Shown here piece by piece: positions 35,526-46,508 of a stretch of DNA of 64,000 nt. The notes beneath the pieces were generated by a model. It saw nothing but the letters and a program-made list of their open reading frames with translations. It searched no databases and was not told the DNA's origin. Location: positions 1 to 64,000 of the forward strand of contig JAKOGI010001959.1 in assembly GCA_029747015.1 (NCBI GenBank), in the 5' to 3' direction. Positions within the stretch are counted from its first letter, which is position 1; the number at the start of each line of letters is the position of its first letter. The DNA comes from Carnegiea gigantea. Taxonomy: Eukaryota > Streptophyta > Magnoliopsida > Caryophyllales > Cactaceae. The position numbers and the translations under genes were made by a program.

Positions 35526-37488
35526 TTGTAAGTTTCCCCCTCCCTTTCCCTTTGATTTCCTTATAAGATTATACATTAGGGGACAATGCATGTCTTAAGC
35601 ATGGGGGGTTGAGCTAGCCAGCTCATGTTAGGCGGATTATGTGGTATGAGATTCCTCGATTTTAAAATGGGTTTTTCTTGTTGCCATTGGAGGAATTTCT
35701 TGGGAATTATTATAATTGAGGAGTGATTGGCTAGATTGAGAGGTGCTTATGCTTGTACATACTAGTTCACTAGAATAGGTAACTCATTTGGTTGCATTTT
35801 AGGAATCATTGCATACTTGGGACTTACATGAGTAGAGCATGTAGTTTAGAGCATGTAAATTCTTCTATTGCATTGTATATATTTGTTTTCTTTTCAAATC
35901 TTGAGGAGTAATGTTGAGGAGGACATCATTGGGCTCACAAGGTACATTTCTTACCCTACTCTTCATTTCTTTCTTGTGATCTCCATTTTGGAAAAAAACA
36001 AAAATATAAAAAAAATTAAAAAATTTTTGAAAACAAAAACCCTTCTGTGATGCGAATACATGGTGTAAACATTGACTAATTAGCTTTGTTGCACACTTGA
36101 GCTGTGGTATTTGCTTTGACTGTTGGAAAATGATAGTGTGAGTTCCCTTTGGTGATTGTTTTGCATTATATGCAAGCTTTAGTCTTTCAGACCCTTTTGG
36201 CCTGACTTGGAGGGGCTTGCTAGTGATTGACTCATAAGGTAAATAGATGTCACCGGGGTGACTTGACCCATGAGCTTTAAGCCTTCATCTGAGTACTCAT
36301 TTTTAGTGGTTCTTCCTCTTCTTCTTGTGTGCCTCACCATTGACTGCAATGCTAGAACTTGGCCTTGTCCTCTCCAAAATCACATTAGTCAATATGCATC
36401 ATTTGATACGATTAAGACATTCCTTATTGTTTTATGCCACATAGCCTAAAAAGCCACATAAATGATGTTGAAACCCTTTTGCTCACTCACATTGAGCCCA
36501 GCCCATCTTTGTTATTTCCACACTCATTTCATCTTTGCCTATTTGCATTTTGTACCTTATGCCATATAGGTTAGTGGAGCAACACTTTTCACAATATTAA
36601 GGTCTGCTTTTTGAGTTGGAACATCTTTGGACGTATGTTGTGGCAATTTATATTGAAAAGGGAAAGAAGCAAAGCCAAAATATCCTTGACTAAGTGCCTA
36701 GCATCAAGTTCCTTATTTTAAGCTTGCTTGAAAATAGCAAAGGAAAAAAAAAAAAAAAGACTTTTGAAATAAAAATGGAAATAAAAAAGAGCAAGCCTTT
36801 TAGCATGCAAAAAGAGGGGAAAAAAAGCGAAACCTTGTGCAAATAAGATGCTTGGCACGATGATTTGCATTCCAAACCGAATTGGCTCCTCCTTTACGTA
36901 TTCAAAGTGGGTTGTAGGTGTGAAGTAATATTTCAATTCCATTTCTTTATTATGGAAAGTGTTCTTGCTCCCCAACACTAAGGCCATTTAGCTCCACTTA
37001 TCCCAAAAGATTTTCCCATTTCTCACCCGTACTGAAGAACCCTATTTTAAGCCTTACAAAGCCCTCCTGATAAAAGGGCATGCATTGTTGCCCCGAGTAG
37101 TGGAGGATGAGGACCCTTCCAAGCCTATAGTTTTTGCATGATTGGTTGAACAATGAGAGCATACATGAACATATTTAAACTCTTGGAGAGGAGGGTTCCA
37201 CTTGACCATAATGTGAGGCTCTCCCCAGTCTCTTTTACCGGCCATTAGCAACCTACCTCTTCTTTTGCCTTGAGGATCACACTTAGTCTCGGTATGCGCT
37301 ATTACACGAGGTGATCTCTTGAGAGCTTCATGTCTATCTTGCTCCCTCGCCTCATCTTTGTTACTTCTTGATTGTGTGTCTTTGCTTATTGGTTGGCCTT
37401 TATTACCATGCCTGAGAAGGGTACTTGAGGGATCGATTTCCCTATTTATGCGGTGTAAAGCTAAGATTGCTTGAGGGCAAGTAAGAGC
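35526..37488 (+). other. 3' untranslated region of the Athila-like element
   Basis: A long stretch without coding sequence, usual for Athila. It includes A-rich runs (about 35990-36040 and 36735-36830). No partner repeat or RNA gene recognised. Confidence 0.6.
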
Positions 37489-37503
37489 TAAGCATGAGGG
37501 AGT
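37489..37503 (+). other. polypurine tract, Athila-like
   Basis: AAGCATGAGGGAGT lies directly before the 3' LTR start TGATGGACC at 37504 and follows TTGAGGGCAAGTAAGAGC. The AAGCATGGGGGAGT-like form is characteristic of Athila. Confidence 0.88.
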
Positions 37504-38866
37504 TGATGGACCTCCATTTTGATTAATCTCTTATCCCTTTTTGGTTTATTTTCGCTAATTCTCTTTTGATTAAGAGGGATTTGAACAAGTTTTGCCTCCT
37601 CCAAGGTCGTTGCCTTGTTTAATCCCCTTTTCAACTTTTTGCAAGTGTTTTTCAAGTTATTCAAGGAAGAGGAGCAGCTAGTACATGGGAAAAGGCAATG
37701 CAAGAGTAAAGATAGTCATGTAAAGGCCCGAGGGAAGCAAGAGAGCATGAAATAAAAGAGGATTCAAGGGCACAGGGCAGGCGATGGCCATCACACAGTC
37801 GACAACCGGCTGTCGCCTGCCTGCGGGAGAAGCCCCTAGTTCTAGGAGGTGGTGACAGCTGGTCGTTCACCGCTACAACAGGTCGTCGCTGGGGCGACCA
37901 CCTCTCCCTTTTCCAGTTTTTGAGCCTATAAATACCTCGCTTTACCTAATTTCGGGATTATGCTTAATTTCTCTCATAAAAAGCACTTTGAAACACTTTC
38001 TAGGTTTGATTTAGGGTTAAGTTAAGAATAGTGTTCTTAGATTATTGTTGATTGAAGATTTTGAAGACTTTCATTCTTCTTTCCATTGATCTAAGTTTGT
38101 TTTTTTTTTTCCCCTCTCTTTTCCTCTTTACTTGGTTTTGCTTAGTTGTTTGATCATGCCTGGTTGTGATTGTGGGATTGTTACAATATTGATTAGTGAG
38201 TAGTTTTCCTTAACTTGGGTTGGGGATTAGGAGCTAGGTTGGCATAATAAGCTTGGTGTGATCTTGTCTTACTTTAGTTTTCAAGTTATGTTGGGGTCTC
38301 ATTCTCTACCCACCAAGTGTTCGATGAAATGCCCGAAAGGACATTCCATCCAATACATGGAGCGAATAACCGCACTGAGATGTGGGTATTCATCCTACGT
38401 GGATAAAAGAAGAGAGAACAAGCATTGGGTATGAAAATAATCCAAAGCCTTGTTAGGTGCAAATTGGTCTTCTTCAACCTCAACCTTCGAGCCACCATGA
38501 AAATAGATGGGCTTACAGATTAAGGTTACCTTTACTTTCTAAAAGGAGGTTTGGGCGGCCCTAAACAAGCTAATCACCCCCTTACGATCACTCATGAATT
38601 AAGCCAAGTTTAGGAACCCATGCCTAGCATAAATAAGTAGCCACTAGTGACTAATCCTCGACCCTGGTCCTTCTCCTATTAAATTTTAGACCCATATTTT
38701 TCCTAGTTTTTCTTTCCTTCTTTCTCAAACTTACCCTTCACCCCTCTAGATTCAATCTAATCACTAAGTTAGGTGTCCTAAATCTTGCTCTCAATGGACG
38801 ATATAAGTACACGGCGATAAACCATTTACTTGCAGCATAAATTTAAAGCTTATTTCCAAACAAACA
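37504..38866 (+). repeat. 3' LTR, Athila-like
   Basis: Starts TGATGGACCTCC, ends CCAAACAAACA. Aligns over its whole length with 26321-27685 with many transitions and few small indels, showing that the insertion is not recent. Confidence 0.94.
37927..37934 (+). promoter_or_regulatory. TATA box of Athila-like 3' LTR
   Basis: TATAAATA at the place matching 26746-26753 of the 5' LTR. Confidence 0.72.
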
Positions 38867-39054
38867 GCTTGTCATGCATGTCAAGCAGTTGCGCAAATTT
38901 TTTTATGTTTTGCAGATTCGTCATTTGAAATGTCGGATGTTTCAGGCTTTGGACTAAAGGGATTATTTTTTGTATGACTTGTCGCAAGTAATACAAAAGT
39001 TTTCTCTCATCCTTGAATGAGTAAACCGAGCGTACCCGAAATTTGTATGCCTGC
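38867..39054. other. flank of the Athila-like insertion
   Basis: No gene or repeat family recognised in these 190 bp, which should have been joined to the sequence ending at 26320 before the Athila-like insertion. Confidence 0.4.
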
Positions 39055-39330
39055 ATTTCGAGACTAAAATAAATTAGACAAGAAATTGAGAAACAAATTC
39101 AATATTTTATTTTATATCAAAGCATGGGTACAATCTTTATATAATTGTTACAAGAGCAAGTGTAATAAATCCTCTGATTTGATCTTCTTGAATAGTCTTG
39201 AATGCATTTAATCTTGAGAGAAGGTTTAAAGGCCTTAATCACAATCAGGATAAGTAGTGTAATCTCGTTGAGTAGGTAGCACGTTTGTAGAGTGCCTGTT
39301 GTCTTCTTCTAGAGAGAATTCTTAAGCTCT
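39055..39330 (-). repeat. degenerate LTR-like sequence (copy 2 of 3)
   Basis: Shares ordered blocks with 24181-24650 and 39605-39893: TTCGAGACTAAAATAAATTA, ATGGGTACAATCTTTATATA, TCCTCTGATTTGATCTTC and TTTAATCTTGAGAGAAGG. It is followed by a GAGAATTCTTAAGCTCTTTC block and, near 39372-39390, a plus TCTTTATAGAG that would be a TATA region on the minus strand. Confidence 0.6.
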
Positions 39331-39604
39331 TTCAGTTCTTCTGAATGCAGGTCTTTCAATGAGGGTTAGCCCCCTCTTTATAGAGAAATTAGAGCTAGAG
39401 TTTTCCTCCTAATTATCTCCATTTCAAATAATTATTTATTTTCTACATCATTTGTGACATGTAGCATTTCTATAATTGGCCACAACACATTTCCACTAAA
39501 TATTTAATTTAACGGAATGCAATAATTGGTTTAACATGTGGCATGCTGTAATTAACCAAATAAAGCTATTCGATTTTCCACATGGTAGGTCTTGGTTGGT
39601 TAAA
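39331..39604. other. continuation of LTR-like sequence
   Basis: Likely the rest of the same minus-strand LTR fragment: a possible TATA region near 39380, then AT-rich sequence with repeated ACATGTGGCAT / GACATGTAGCAT words. No coding sequence. Confidence 0.4.
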
Positions 39605-39893
39605 GAAAATTTCAAGGATAAAATTAAATAAGACAAGAAATATGGACAAATTCAATTTGTATAGATTTCAAAAGGTATGGGTACAATCTCTGTATATTTA
39701 TTACAAGATAAACAAATAAATAATTCCTTTTATTCGATCTCTGATGTGTACTTAAAAGAGGACCAATTGACTTGAATTTCGATTAATTGATTGATTTGAC
39801 TTCGTTTGAATGAACTTCCATGAATTTGATCTTGTGAGAAGGCCTAAGAGACCTAATATCAATTAAGACGAGTATTGTGGATCTTTTTTGATA
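39605..39893 (-). repeat. degenerate LTR-like sequence (copy 3 of 3)
   Basis: Another partial copy of the same blocks: GATAAAATTAAATAAGACAA, GGGTACAATCTCTGTATATT, AAACAAATAAATAA, TTGATCTTGTGAGAAGGCC and TAAGAGACCTAATAT. It abuts a Tat-like gag fragment, so all three copies may be LTR pieces of a Tat-like family (inference). Confidence 0.6.
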
Positions 39894-40463
39894 GTAGACA
39901 GCACATGCTTTGAATGTGAAAGTTCTATAAGTCCCTCCTCAAGAATTTTCCTAAGCATTTTTGGAGCATCATACTCAAAATAATGATATTCGTTATCTTC
40001 AGAATCTATAAGCATGGATTTTCTATTAGCAATTCCAGTAATACATCATCGTTTAGCCGCCCTCCATAGTTGGCAATTGTAAGCTCCATATCAAGAGCTC
40101 ATCTTGCCAATTCTTGGAATGTCGTAGGCTTGTTAGCTTGCACAACATGCAGTATATCCCTATCCATCCCTTGAGCACAAATGTCAATAGCAGAGGTTTC
40201 GGGTAAGTGATATTTACACTTTAGAGCGAGAGCACGCCAATGATTAATGTATCAATAACCGGCTCATCATTTTGTTGCCTATTGTTAGTCAATTCTTCTA
40301 TACCCACTATACAGCACATGTTATAAAGGCGATTCAAGAACTCACTTTTTATTTGCCCCCAGCTATCAATGGATCCCGAAGCAAGGTCTATACGCCAATC
40401 AAATGCAATGGCATAATTTACTTTCATATTTCTCACAACAAAAATCCTGAAATCAAGCACCAA
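39894..40463 (-). pseudogene. Tat-like gypsy gag fragment
   Basis: The minus-strand frame 40463 to 40221 reads IAFDWRIDLASGSIDSWGQI, KSEFLNRLYN and ELTNNRQQNDEPVIDTLI, the core of the plant gypsy gag (retrotrans_gag) domain, where AFDWYTDLEPGSIDSWEQ is typical. Further left, in shifted frames, are TSAIDICAQGMDRDILHVV, TFQELAR and ALDMELTIANYGG, then near 39900-39960 a segment like MLRKILEEGLIELSHSKH that resembles the linker after gag in Tat elements. Both ends are cut: LTR-like sequence on the left, a Tekay-like LTR on the right. It cannot be functional. Confidence 0.8.
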
Positions 40464-42061
40464 ACCTCCTTTTTAACTTTGAAAATTATTAAAATTCCTA
40501 ACTTAATATTATCTTACCAAACCTTAGAAATTGGGAGTTATAATTCAACCTCTCTCCAAAATTCGAACAATGGGAGAGATTATGAAAAAACCTAAAACAA
40601 AACTCAAAAATTCATAACTCAGACAATGCACACGCAAAATTCATGAAAATTTGTATGAAATTGCCAAATATTATATAAAAGATATACTAAAATTTTCATA
40701 ATTTTTGTTGAATCCAATAATTTACGAAACTTAAAACAATGATCAAAATTATGCACTACACAGGGTAGGTTTAATAAAAAATTCATAACTTAGAACATAC
40801 ACATACAAAATTTACGAAATTTTACAGGAAATTGTAAAATATTATGAGTAATCTACAGTACATGTTTTTCGATTTTCATCCAAGCCCAATCTTCCTAGAA
40901 ATTAAAATAATGGCTGCAAATACAACTAAAATGGGGTAGTTTTAAGCGAAACTTCACAACTCATAAAATACACTTTCAAAATGCATGAAAATTTTTGTAC
41001 AATTTTCAAATTATATAGAGAAGTTACAGTAAAATTTTTAGGACTTTTGGCTAACCAAGTAATTCCCGAAAATTATAATAGGTATTATATTTGTGCAAAA
41101 TTTGAAAATTCAAATATTTTTTCCATTTTCGTTCTTCTAATCTAAATATTTTGTGAGAGAACCCATAACTTGCTGAATATAAGATGCAATTCACAACACA
41201 ACCTCAATTTTACATCACCCATAACACAACCTAAATTTCACATCACCCACAACACAATCTCAATTTCATCCAATTATATCAAGACACCAAAATCAATGCT
41301 CCAATCATCTTTAAATATTCATATAAATCCAAATAAATTTATTAATTTCACTAATTGAGAAAATAATTCAAGCACATGTGAAAGAGGGTGAAAAAGGTTT
41401 GACTTTTACCTTGAGAAACCTGATGAAATAGGTAAGAAGAAGAAGAAAGTGAGTGATGGTGGTGGTTAGCGGGGTTGCTGGTGAGCTCCGATGACGGCGG
41501 TAGGGCTGGTCAGTCAGCAGGTGGGAGCAACCAGTAGAGAAGGGGTGGAGGAGGAGAGACAAAATGGTAGTTTTGGATTTTTTTGGGTTTTGATCAATTA
41601 AATGTATTTTAATTCCTTCCATTTCTTTTTTTTTTTTTGTTCCCTAGATTATGTTTACACTGGCGGCTGCTTCTTTGATTTTTTGATCACTTTACTTTCT
41701 TTTTCCTTTTAATTAACAAATTAGCTAGTTAGTTTGAGTGATGTAATTGGTTAGTCATTTATCCATTTACTTAATTATTTTAAATCATCCCAAACTAAAT
41801 AGGAAGGCTTAGACATGTATTTTATAAACTAATTCTAGTGATTTATATGCATACTCTTCTAGATCCTCAATATTACATTATTATTTACTTTAATACGTAA
41901 CTAGCTTGGCACTTATAGAATTTAAAGACAATGAAAATGATGTCGCTCTATCCTTGTAAACGATATAACTTTTAAATATCGAATTGAATTGAGCACACTC
42001 AATTTTTAATAAACTTGATTAAGTGAAAGTAATTAAAACAAATTAGATTTGGGCTACTACA
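40464..42061 (-). repeat. truncated Tekay-like 3' LTR (minus strand)
   Basis: The right edge reads GGGCTACTACA (42051-42061) and is followed by CTTCCCC and the reversed TTTCGTCCTC motif, the Tekay polypurine block on the minus strand. This makes it a 3' LTR with its interior to the right. Its left part resembles the solo LTR around 17520-17640 (CATAACTC, AATTCATGAAA, AATATTAT, ATCTACAGTA). It begins abruptly at the Tat-like gag fragment, so about half the LTR is missing. It contains three 171-bp units. Confidence 0.8.
40611..41123 (-). repeat. 171-bp tandem subrepeats in the Tekay-like LTR, 3 units
   Basis: Units begin TTCATAACTC at 40611, TTCATAACTT at 40782 and TTCACAACTC at 40953, spacing exactly 171 and 171. 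Each has CAAAATTCATGAAA-like sequence about 28 bases in, AATATTAT-type sequence near 55-65 and CTACAGTA-like sequence near 75. Similarity between units is moderate. A partial earlier unit may precede 40611. Confidence 0.8.
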
Positions 42062-42791
42062 GTCTTCCCCTGTTAGAAGAAATTTCGTCCTCAAACCTTG
42101 AAATTCAATATAAATTTGCCCTAAAAATATTGGAAAAAACTTTAATCATCATGTCCAACGTGATGGATTTTATAATCTTCAAAAAAATATGATTTAGTGA
42201 ATGACTTTGGGCTGAAGACACAAGTTTATTAATTTGCTTGTTTTATGCTGAAGCATGTGCTTATATATCATATTACTCATTGCTCTTATATATCCTTCCA
42301 TGTTGGGGCTTGATATCTTCCTTAAAAGTTGAGAAATTAACGGTATGATGCATCATATGAGCAAGGTGCTTGGAAATCTTTAGCAACGTACACTTTTAGC
42401 CCTTCATCATTTGAGGATCTCAATCACCCATGGGATTAAGCTTCCATGCCATTTAATTTGATAAATGTTGGCCCCAAAGTCATTTCGATGTAATTTACAG
42501 TCACATAATGATTATGGTGTTGAGGCCTTATGCTCTTATGTTTGTACAGTTTTAGAACCAGCATACTTATAACCTGCTAGAATGGGTGAACATAAGAAAA
42601 CTGATCATTAGCATCACGTTACTTAAAACCGTACCATATGCCAATAGTGTCTTACTAATCTTTACTAAGGTAGCACACGATATATTAAAGAAGTACAAAG
42701 TTATGAAATTATGAGTACATGAAAAGGAATGGTAACAGTTATGGACAGTGCCCCACCGACTTCGAACTCAAAGCCATCAGGTGAGCAAACG
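42062..42791 (-). other. Tekay-like polypurine block and start of interior
   Basis: 42062-42100 carries the reversed purine tract and TTTCGTCCTCAAACC, the mark of a Tekay 3' LTR border. The following 700 bp show no readable protein, as usual for the untranslated part after pol. It is interrupted at 42792 by the compound gypsy element and should resume at 55854. Confidence 0.65.
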
Positions 42792-42796
42792 AAAAG

Positions 42797-44122
42797 TGAT
42801 GTATCATGCTGGGGAGGAAAGGAATGAAAGGAAAGCTCAAGTTTAAGGAGAAAACAAGGATGATGGTGGCGTGTGGAAGGACAGGGCGAGCTTTGAAAAA
42901 GGAAACAGAAAACTGGAAATTGAGAGATCGATAGAACTGAAACGATTCTTAGATAGATTTTACCACTAAGAATTATTTTAGGGCCCTTGATCTTACGTTA
43001 GGATATAGATTTCACCACCTAACTAAGACCAAGACTCACTTGATTACCACTCTAATTGGACTAATTGGAGATAAGCGAGTAGAGAATTCAAGGTAACAAC
43101 ACTGAGGAGTTTTAAACTCGAGTTTAGATTTCAAATATTCATCACCCATTACAAAAGGAATGGCTAGGCTATTTATAAGCACACCTAATACCCTTTCCCC
43201 TCTCACTAGGTAACCCTTAGGAGGTTATTTAATGATTAGAAAGCTCACTATGTATACTTACTTAACTAAATTACATAGTTTGCCTCTAAACTATGCTAAA
43301 CATGAACAAAAAGCTTAATAACTAACAAAATGATTAACTAAACTTCTTTCTTGATGCTCTTGGCTGATTAGTCATGTTTTCTTCCCTTTGAAGGTTTTCT
43401 CCCACAGCTGCCACATCAAAAGAACAAGGATTGTACATGTATGCTACCTCATGCCATGGTGTTCGAATGCTAGCTTGCAAAATGGCATATTGTCCTTAAC
43501 CCAAGTGGCACATCCCCCATGAATGAGTCACATAGTGACTAAGCATCACTAGATAGCCAAGTAAGCACAAAGGTTGGTGAAGAAAACCCAGCTAAGAGGG
43601 TATACACTCTAGGCTAAGAAACCGACTGTGAATAGGCGCACGTGGCTTGGTTTTGCTCCTATGGGGCCACCTCATTTTGATGACTAATCTTAGGTTTCCT
43701 TCCATGGGGTGAAACTTCAAGATGTCGGCAACCCCCCCCCCAATTTGAGAAATCTAGATTTGCACGTCATTAGGAGGCTGAATTAGCTTGATTAATCCAA
43801 CTGTGCATTATTAGATGCAAAACGGGCTGCTTGAATTGTTGGGCTGGACTGGGTGACTTAGCTTATTTCTCTTCGACCTTGCTTGACATGCTTGGCTCCT
43901 TGACATGTTGAACTAACGAACAAAAAAATAATTACACAATTTGGATTTCATTTAGTCTAGAAAATAACAAAAATAAAACCGGGTACATGTGCTGGAATTA
44001 ACCCGACTACTATCTCATTTGGAGCTTACCAAACGCGACTCGTTCCTTGGACCTGGACTTGGTTACTTGAACTACCTTGACTAGGAGGACTAGTTTGGGA
44101 CATATCAGGTTGATTTCCATCA
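42797..44122 (-). repeat. LTR 1 (leftmost) of the compound element
   Basis: A 1,326-bp LTR from TGATGTATCATGC to TTTCCATCA, with inverted ends TGATG/CATCA. The minus-strand TATA box is at 43170-43177. It contains a run of ten C at 43732-43741 not seen in the other copies. The 3' end of the upstream pol frame runs 97 bp into it. More diverged from LTR 2 and 3 near its left end than those are from each other. Confidence 0.93.
43170..43177 (-). promoter_or_regulatory. TATA box, LTR 1
   Basis: The minus strand reads TATAAATA within GCTTATAAATAGCC, identical in all three LTRs. Confidence 0.75.
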
Positions 44123-44301
44123 TCCTCCCCTTGTTTGATAGGATTTGACCTCAAATCATACAGGTAGCCGTCTTCATTGTATGGGCTCAGATCGGCTACA
44201 TTGAACGTAGCTGAAACTCCATAGTCCCCAGGGAGATCCATCTCGTATGCATTATAGTTGATGCATTCAAGGATCTTAAATAAACCATCCGCTCTTGGCA
44301 T
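44026..44301 (-). pseudogene. integrase C-terminus of body 1, running into LTR 1
   Basis: The frame holds ADGLFKILECINYNAYEMDL, YGVSATFNVADLSPY and DLRSNPIKQGEDD, the C-terminal end of chromovirus integrase. It then passes through the polypurine tract (44123-44133) and continues about 31 codons inside the LTR before its stop at 44026. An overlap of pol with the 3' LTR is a known trait of CRM centromeric retrotransposons, where the overlap encodes the CR motif. No classical chromodomain can be read. The rest of pol is broken. Confidence 0.8.
44123..44133 (-). other. polypurine tract, body 1
   Basis: The minus strand reads CAAGGGGAGGA directly before the LTR start TGATGGAAATC. Confidence 0.88.
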
Positions 44302-45316
44302 AAGCTTGTTTTTGCACCTTACTGGAAAACGCTCTTTGCAGAGATTGATCCAGACTGAATCACCTGGCTAGAACACTTCCTTCTTCTTTTCCCTATTGGT
44401 ATGAGCAGAACAAGACAAATTAGATTGTTCAATTTTACCTCTAACTTGCTTGTACAGTTTCTAAATCTCCTTGACTTGTCGATCGGCATCTGCACTCGGC
44501 TTCTGATCTAATGGGCGTGGCGTCAAATCTAAGGGAGTTATGGGGTTAATTCCATATACTACCTTAAATGGCGACAAACCCGTTGCTTTGCTAGGGGCTC
44601 GATTATAGGCAAATTATACTTGTGGTAACAGAAGGTCCCATGCTTTCTTAGACTGAGGTGAAATCAAAGGCCTTAGGAGTGTTCCCAGGGTTCGATTTGT
44701 TACCTCAGTTTGTCTGTCAGTTTGGGGATGACATGTCGTTTCTCGCCAGTTTCTTCCACAAGGTGACCCATAAATGGCTTAAAAACTTAGTATCTTGATC
44801 TAAAACAATAGATCGAGGAATACTATGTAGTCTAGTCACTTTCTTGAAATACAGCTCTGCAATATTAGTAGCATCATTGGTTTTGTTGTAGGCTATAAAG
44901 TGGGCCATCTTCGAAAATCGATCTACCACCATGAAAATTGAATCTTTACACTGCTGCATTCTAGGCAAGCCTAGAATGAAGTCCATACTCACGTCAACCC
45001 ATGGCTGGTTCGAAACTGGTAACAGTGTGTATAACCCTCGTGGGAGTAAGTGACTTTTAGCCACTTGAAACATTGCACACTATTTCAGAAGGTCTTGTAC
45101 ATCTTTACTCATCCTGAGCCAAAAACAATGCTCTTTCAAAATGGTAAGAGTTTTATTCTCACCATAATGACCAGCTAAAGAGTCGCTATGAACTTCCCGA
45201 ATCAGAAGCTCCCGGGTGCTGCACTTAGGTATATACAAACAGAAAACCTTCCTGGATGAAATAATCCTCTTTGGGGTGCATTTGACATGCACCATAGAGC
45301 TCCCCAAAGTCTGCAT
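44302..45316 (-). pseudogene. integrase of body 1
   Basis: Minus-strand pieces 45316-45080 and 45073-44717 give the zinc-binding part (REVHSDSLAGHYGENKTL, FWLRMSKDVQ) and the catalytic core. D is present in VSMDFILGLPRMQ and in [12 protein letters not shown]; the E-bearing QTDGQTE segment is lost by a deletion of roughly 17-20 bases near 44735 relative to body 2, which also shifts the frame. A stop (TAG at 45077-45079) lies between the two pieces where CAxxCQ-type zinc ligands are expected. Integration activity would be lost. Confidence 0.87.
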
Positions 45317-46508
45317 CTTCTAAATATAATAGTTTTAGATGCTCGAAACCCAAGACGCAAGCATCTAACTTGAACAATAACAGATATCCTCGATAAGGTT
45401 TTAGCGCCTTTACTGAGCTTCCCTGACTTATGCCGAATAGTGAAATGAAATGATTGAAGAAACTCAACCCATTTGGCATGCCCAGAGTTTAGTTTGTGCT
45501 GGCCTTGAATATACTTCAAAGCCTCGTGATCAGAATGTAACATAAACTTGCTGGCCATAAGATAGTGACTCTAATGCTCCAAACAATGAATAATGGCATA
45601 AAATTCTTTATTGTAAGTGGAGTATTTCCACCTTGAACCGCACAACTTCTCACTGAAGAAGGCTAATGGTTTGCCTTCTTGAGTAAGAACTCCACCGATT
45701 CCGGCGCCAAATACGTCGCACTCGACCTAGAACACTTTTTCAGAATAGGGAAGAGTTAAAACGCGTTCTTGCATTAGCTTGTCTTTCACATCCTCAAAGG
45801 CCGTTTGTGCCTCAGGGGTCCATCTAAAAGTTGTGCCCTCAAGCACTTCAGTCATCAGCGCTGTAATGGTGCTGAAATTCCAAATGAAACGCTGGTAAAA
45901 GGAAGTGAGTTCGTGAAAACTACAGACATCGCAAATACTCTTTGGTGTGGGCAACTCCTAATTGCCTCGACCTTTGCTTCATCCACCTCAATCCCTTCAG
46001 CAGCCACCATATATCCTAGAAAAGTGACCTTATTAGTGAAAAGGGAACACTTTCTGAGATTCCTGTATAGCTTTTCACGTTCTAGCACCATCATGATCTT
46101 CGTCAAATGATTTTGGAGCTCTTTCTCATCTTTGTTGAAGATTAATATTTCATCAAAATAAACCACAACGAACTTGCTGATATAATGTTTGAATACTTGA
46201 TTCATCAACCTCATAAAGGTGCTCAGTACGTTTGATAAACCGAACGGCATAACCAACCACTCGAACAATCCACCCTTTGTCTTCAAAGCGGGCTTCCATT
46301 CATCACCTTCTCTGATTCTGATTTGATAATAACTGCTTCGAAGATCAATCTCGGAATATACTCTCGAGCCATCTAACTCGTCAAGCATATCTTCAAGTCT
46401 CGATATTAGATACCGGTACTTGATAGGGATTTTGTTTATAGCTTGACTATTAACACATATACGCATACCCCCGTCTTTCTTGGGCACGAGAGTGCAGGTA
46501 CAATGCAT
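45317..46508 (-). pseudogene. reverse transcriptase and RNase H of body 1
   Basis: The frame 46508-45855 contains [50 protein letters not shown] and [17 protein letters not shown]. The catalytic YxDD box reads Y-F-D-E, so its second aspartate is replaced. Later frames hold FRWTPEAQTAFEDVKDKL (45780-45850) and RNase H parts including HSDHEALKYIQGQHKLNSGH and HKSGKLSKGA (45420-45560). At least three frame changes. The RT family resembles chromoviruses ([14 protein letters not shown]). Confidence 0.9.

Larger units (their letters stand above)
26321..38866 (+). mobile_element. full-length Athila-like Ty3/gypsy retrotransposon
   Basis: Two direct LTRs of 1,365 and 1,363 bp bound a 9.8-kb interior. 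A tRNA-Asp-type primer site follows the first; a polypurine tract precedes the second. In order: gag, protease, RT, RNase H, integrase, then a third gene region resembling ATHILA ORF1 and a long untranslated stretch. This is the Athila arrangement. All coding parts are broken. Flanks GCTAT (26316-26320) and GCTTG (38867-38871) share only three of five bases, so the target duplication is imperfect or mutated. Confidence 0.93.

Noticed and set aside
26316..38871. Clean 5-bp target duplication of the Athila-like element
   Set aside because: GCTAT versus GCTTG match at only three positions; reported as imperfect.
40611..41123. CRISPR-like array
   Set aside because: Contiguous 171-bp units without short identical repeats and spacers; it is LTR subrepeat structure in plant DNA.
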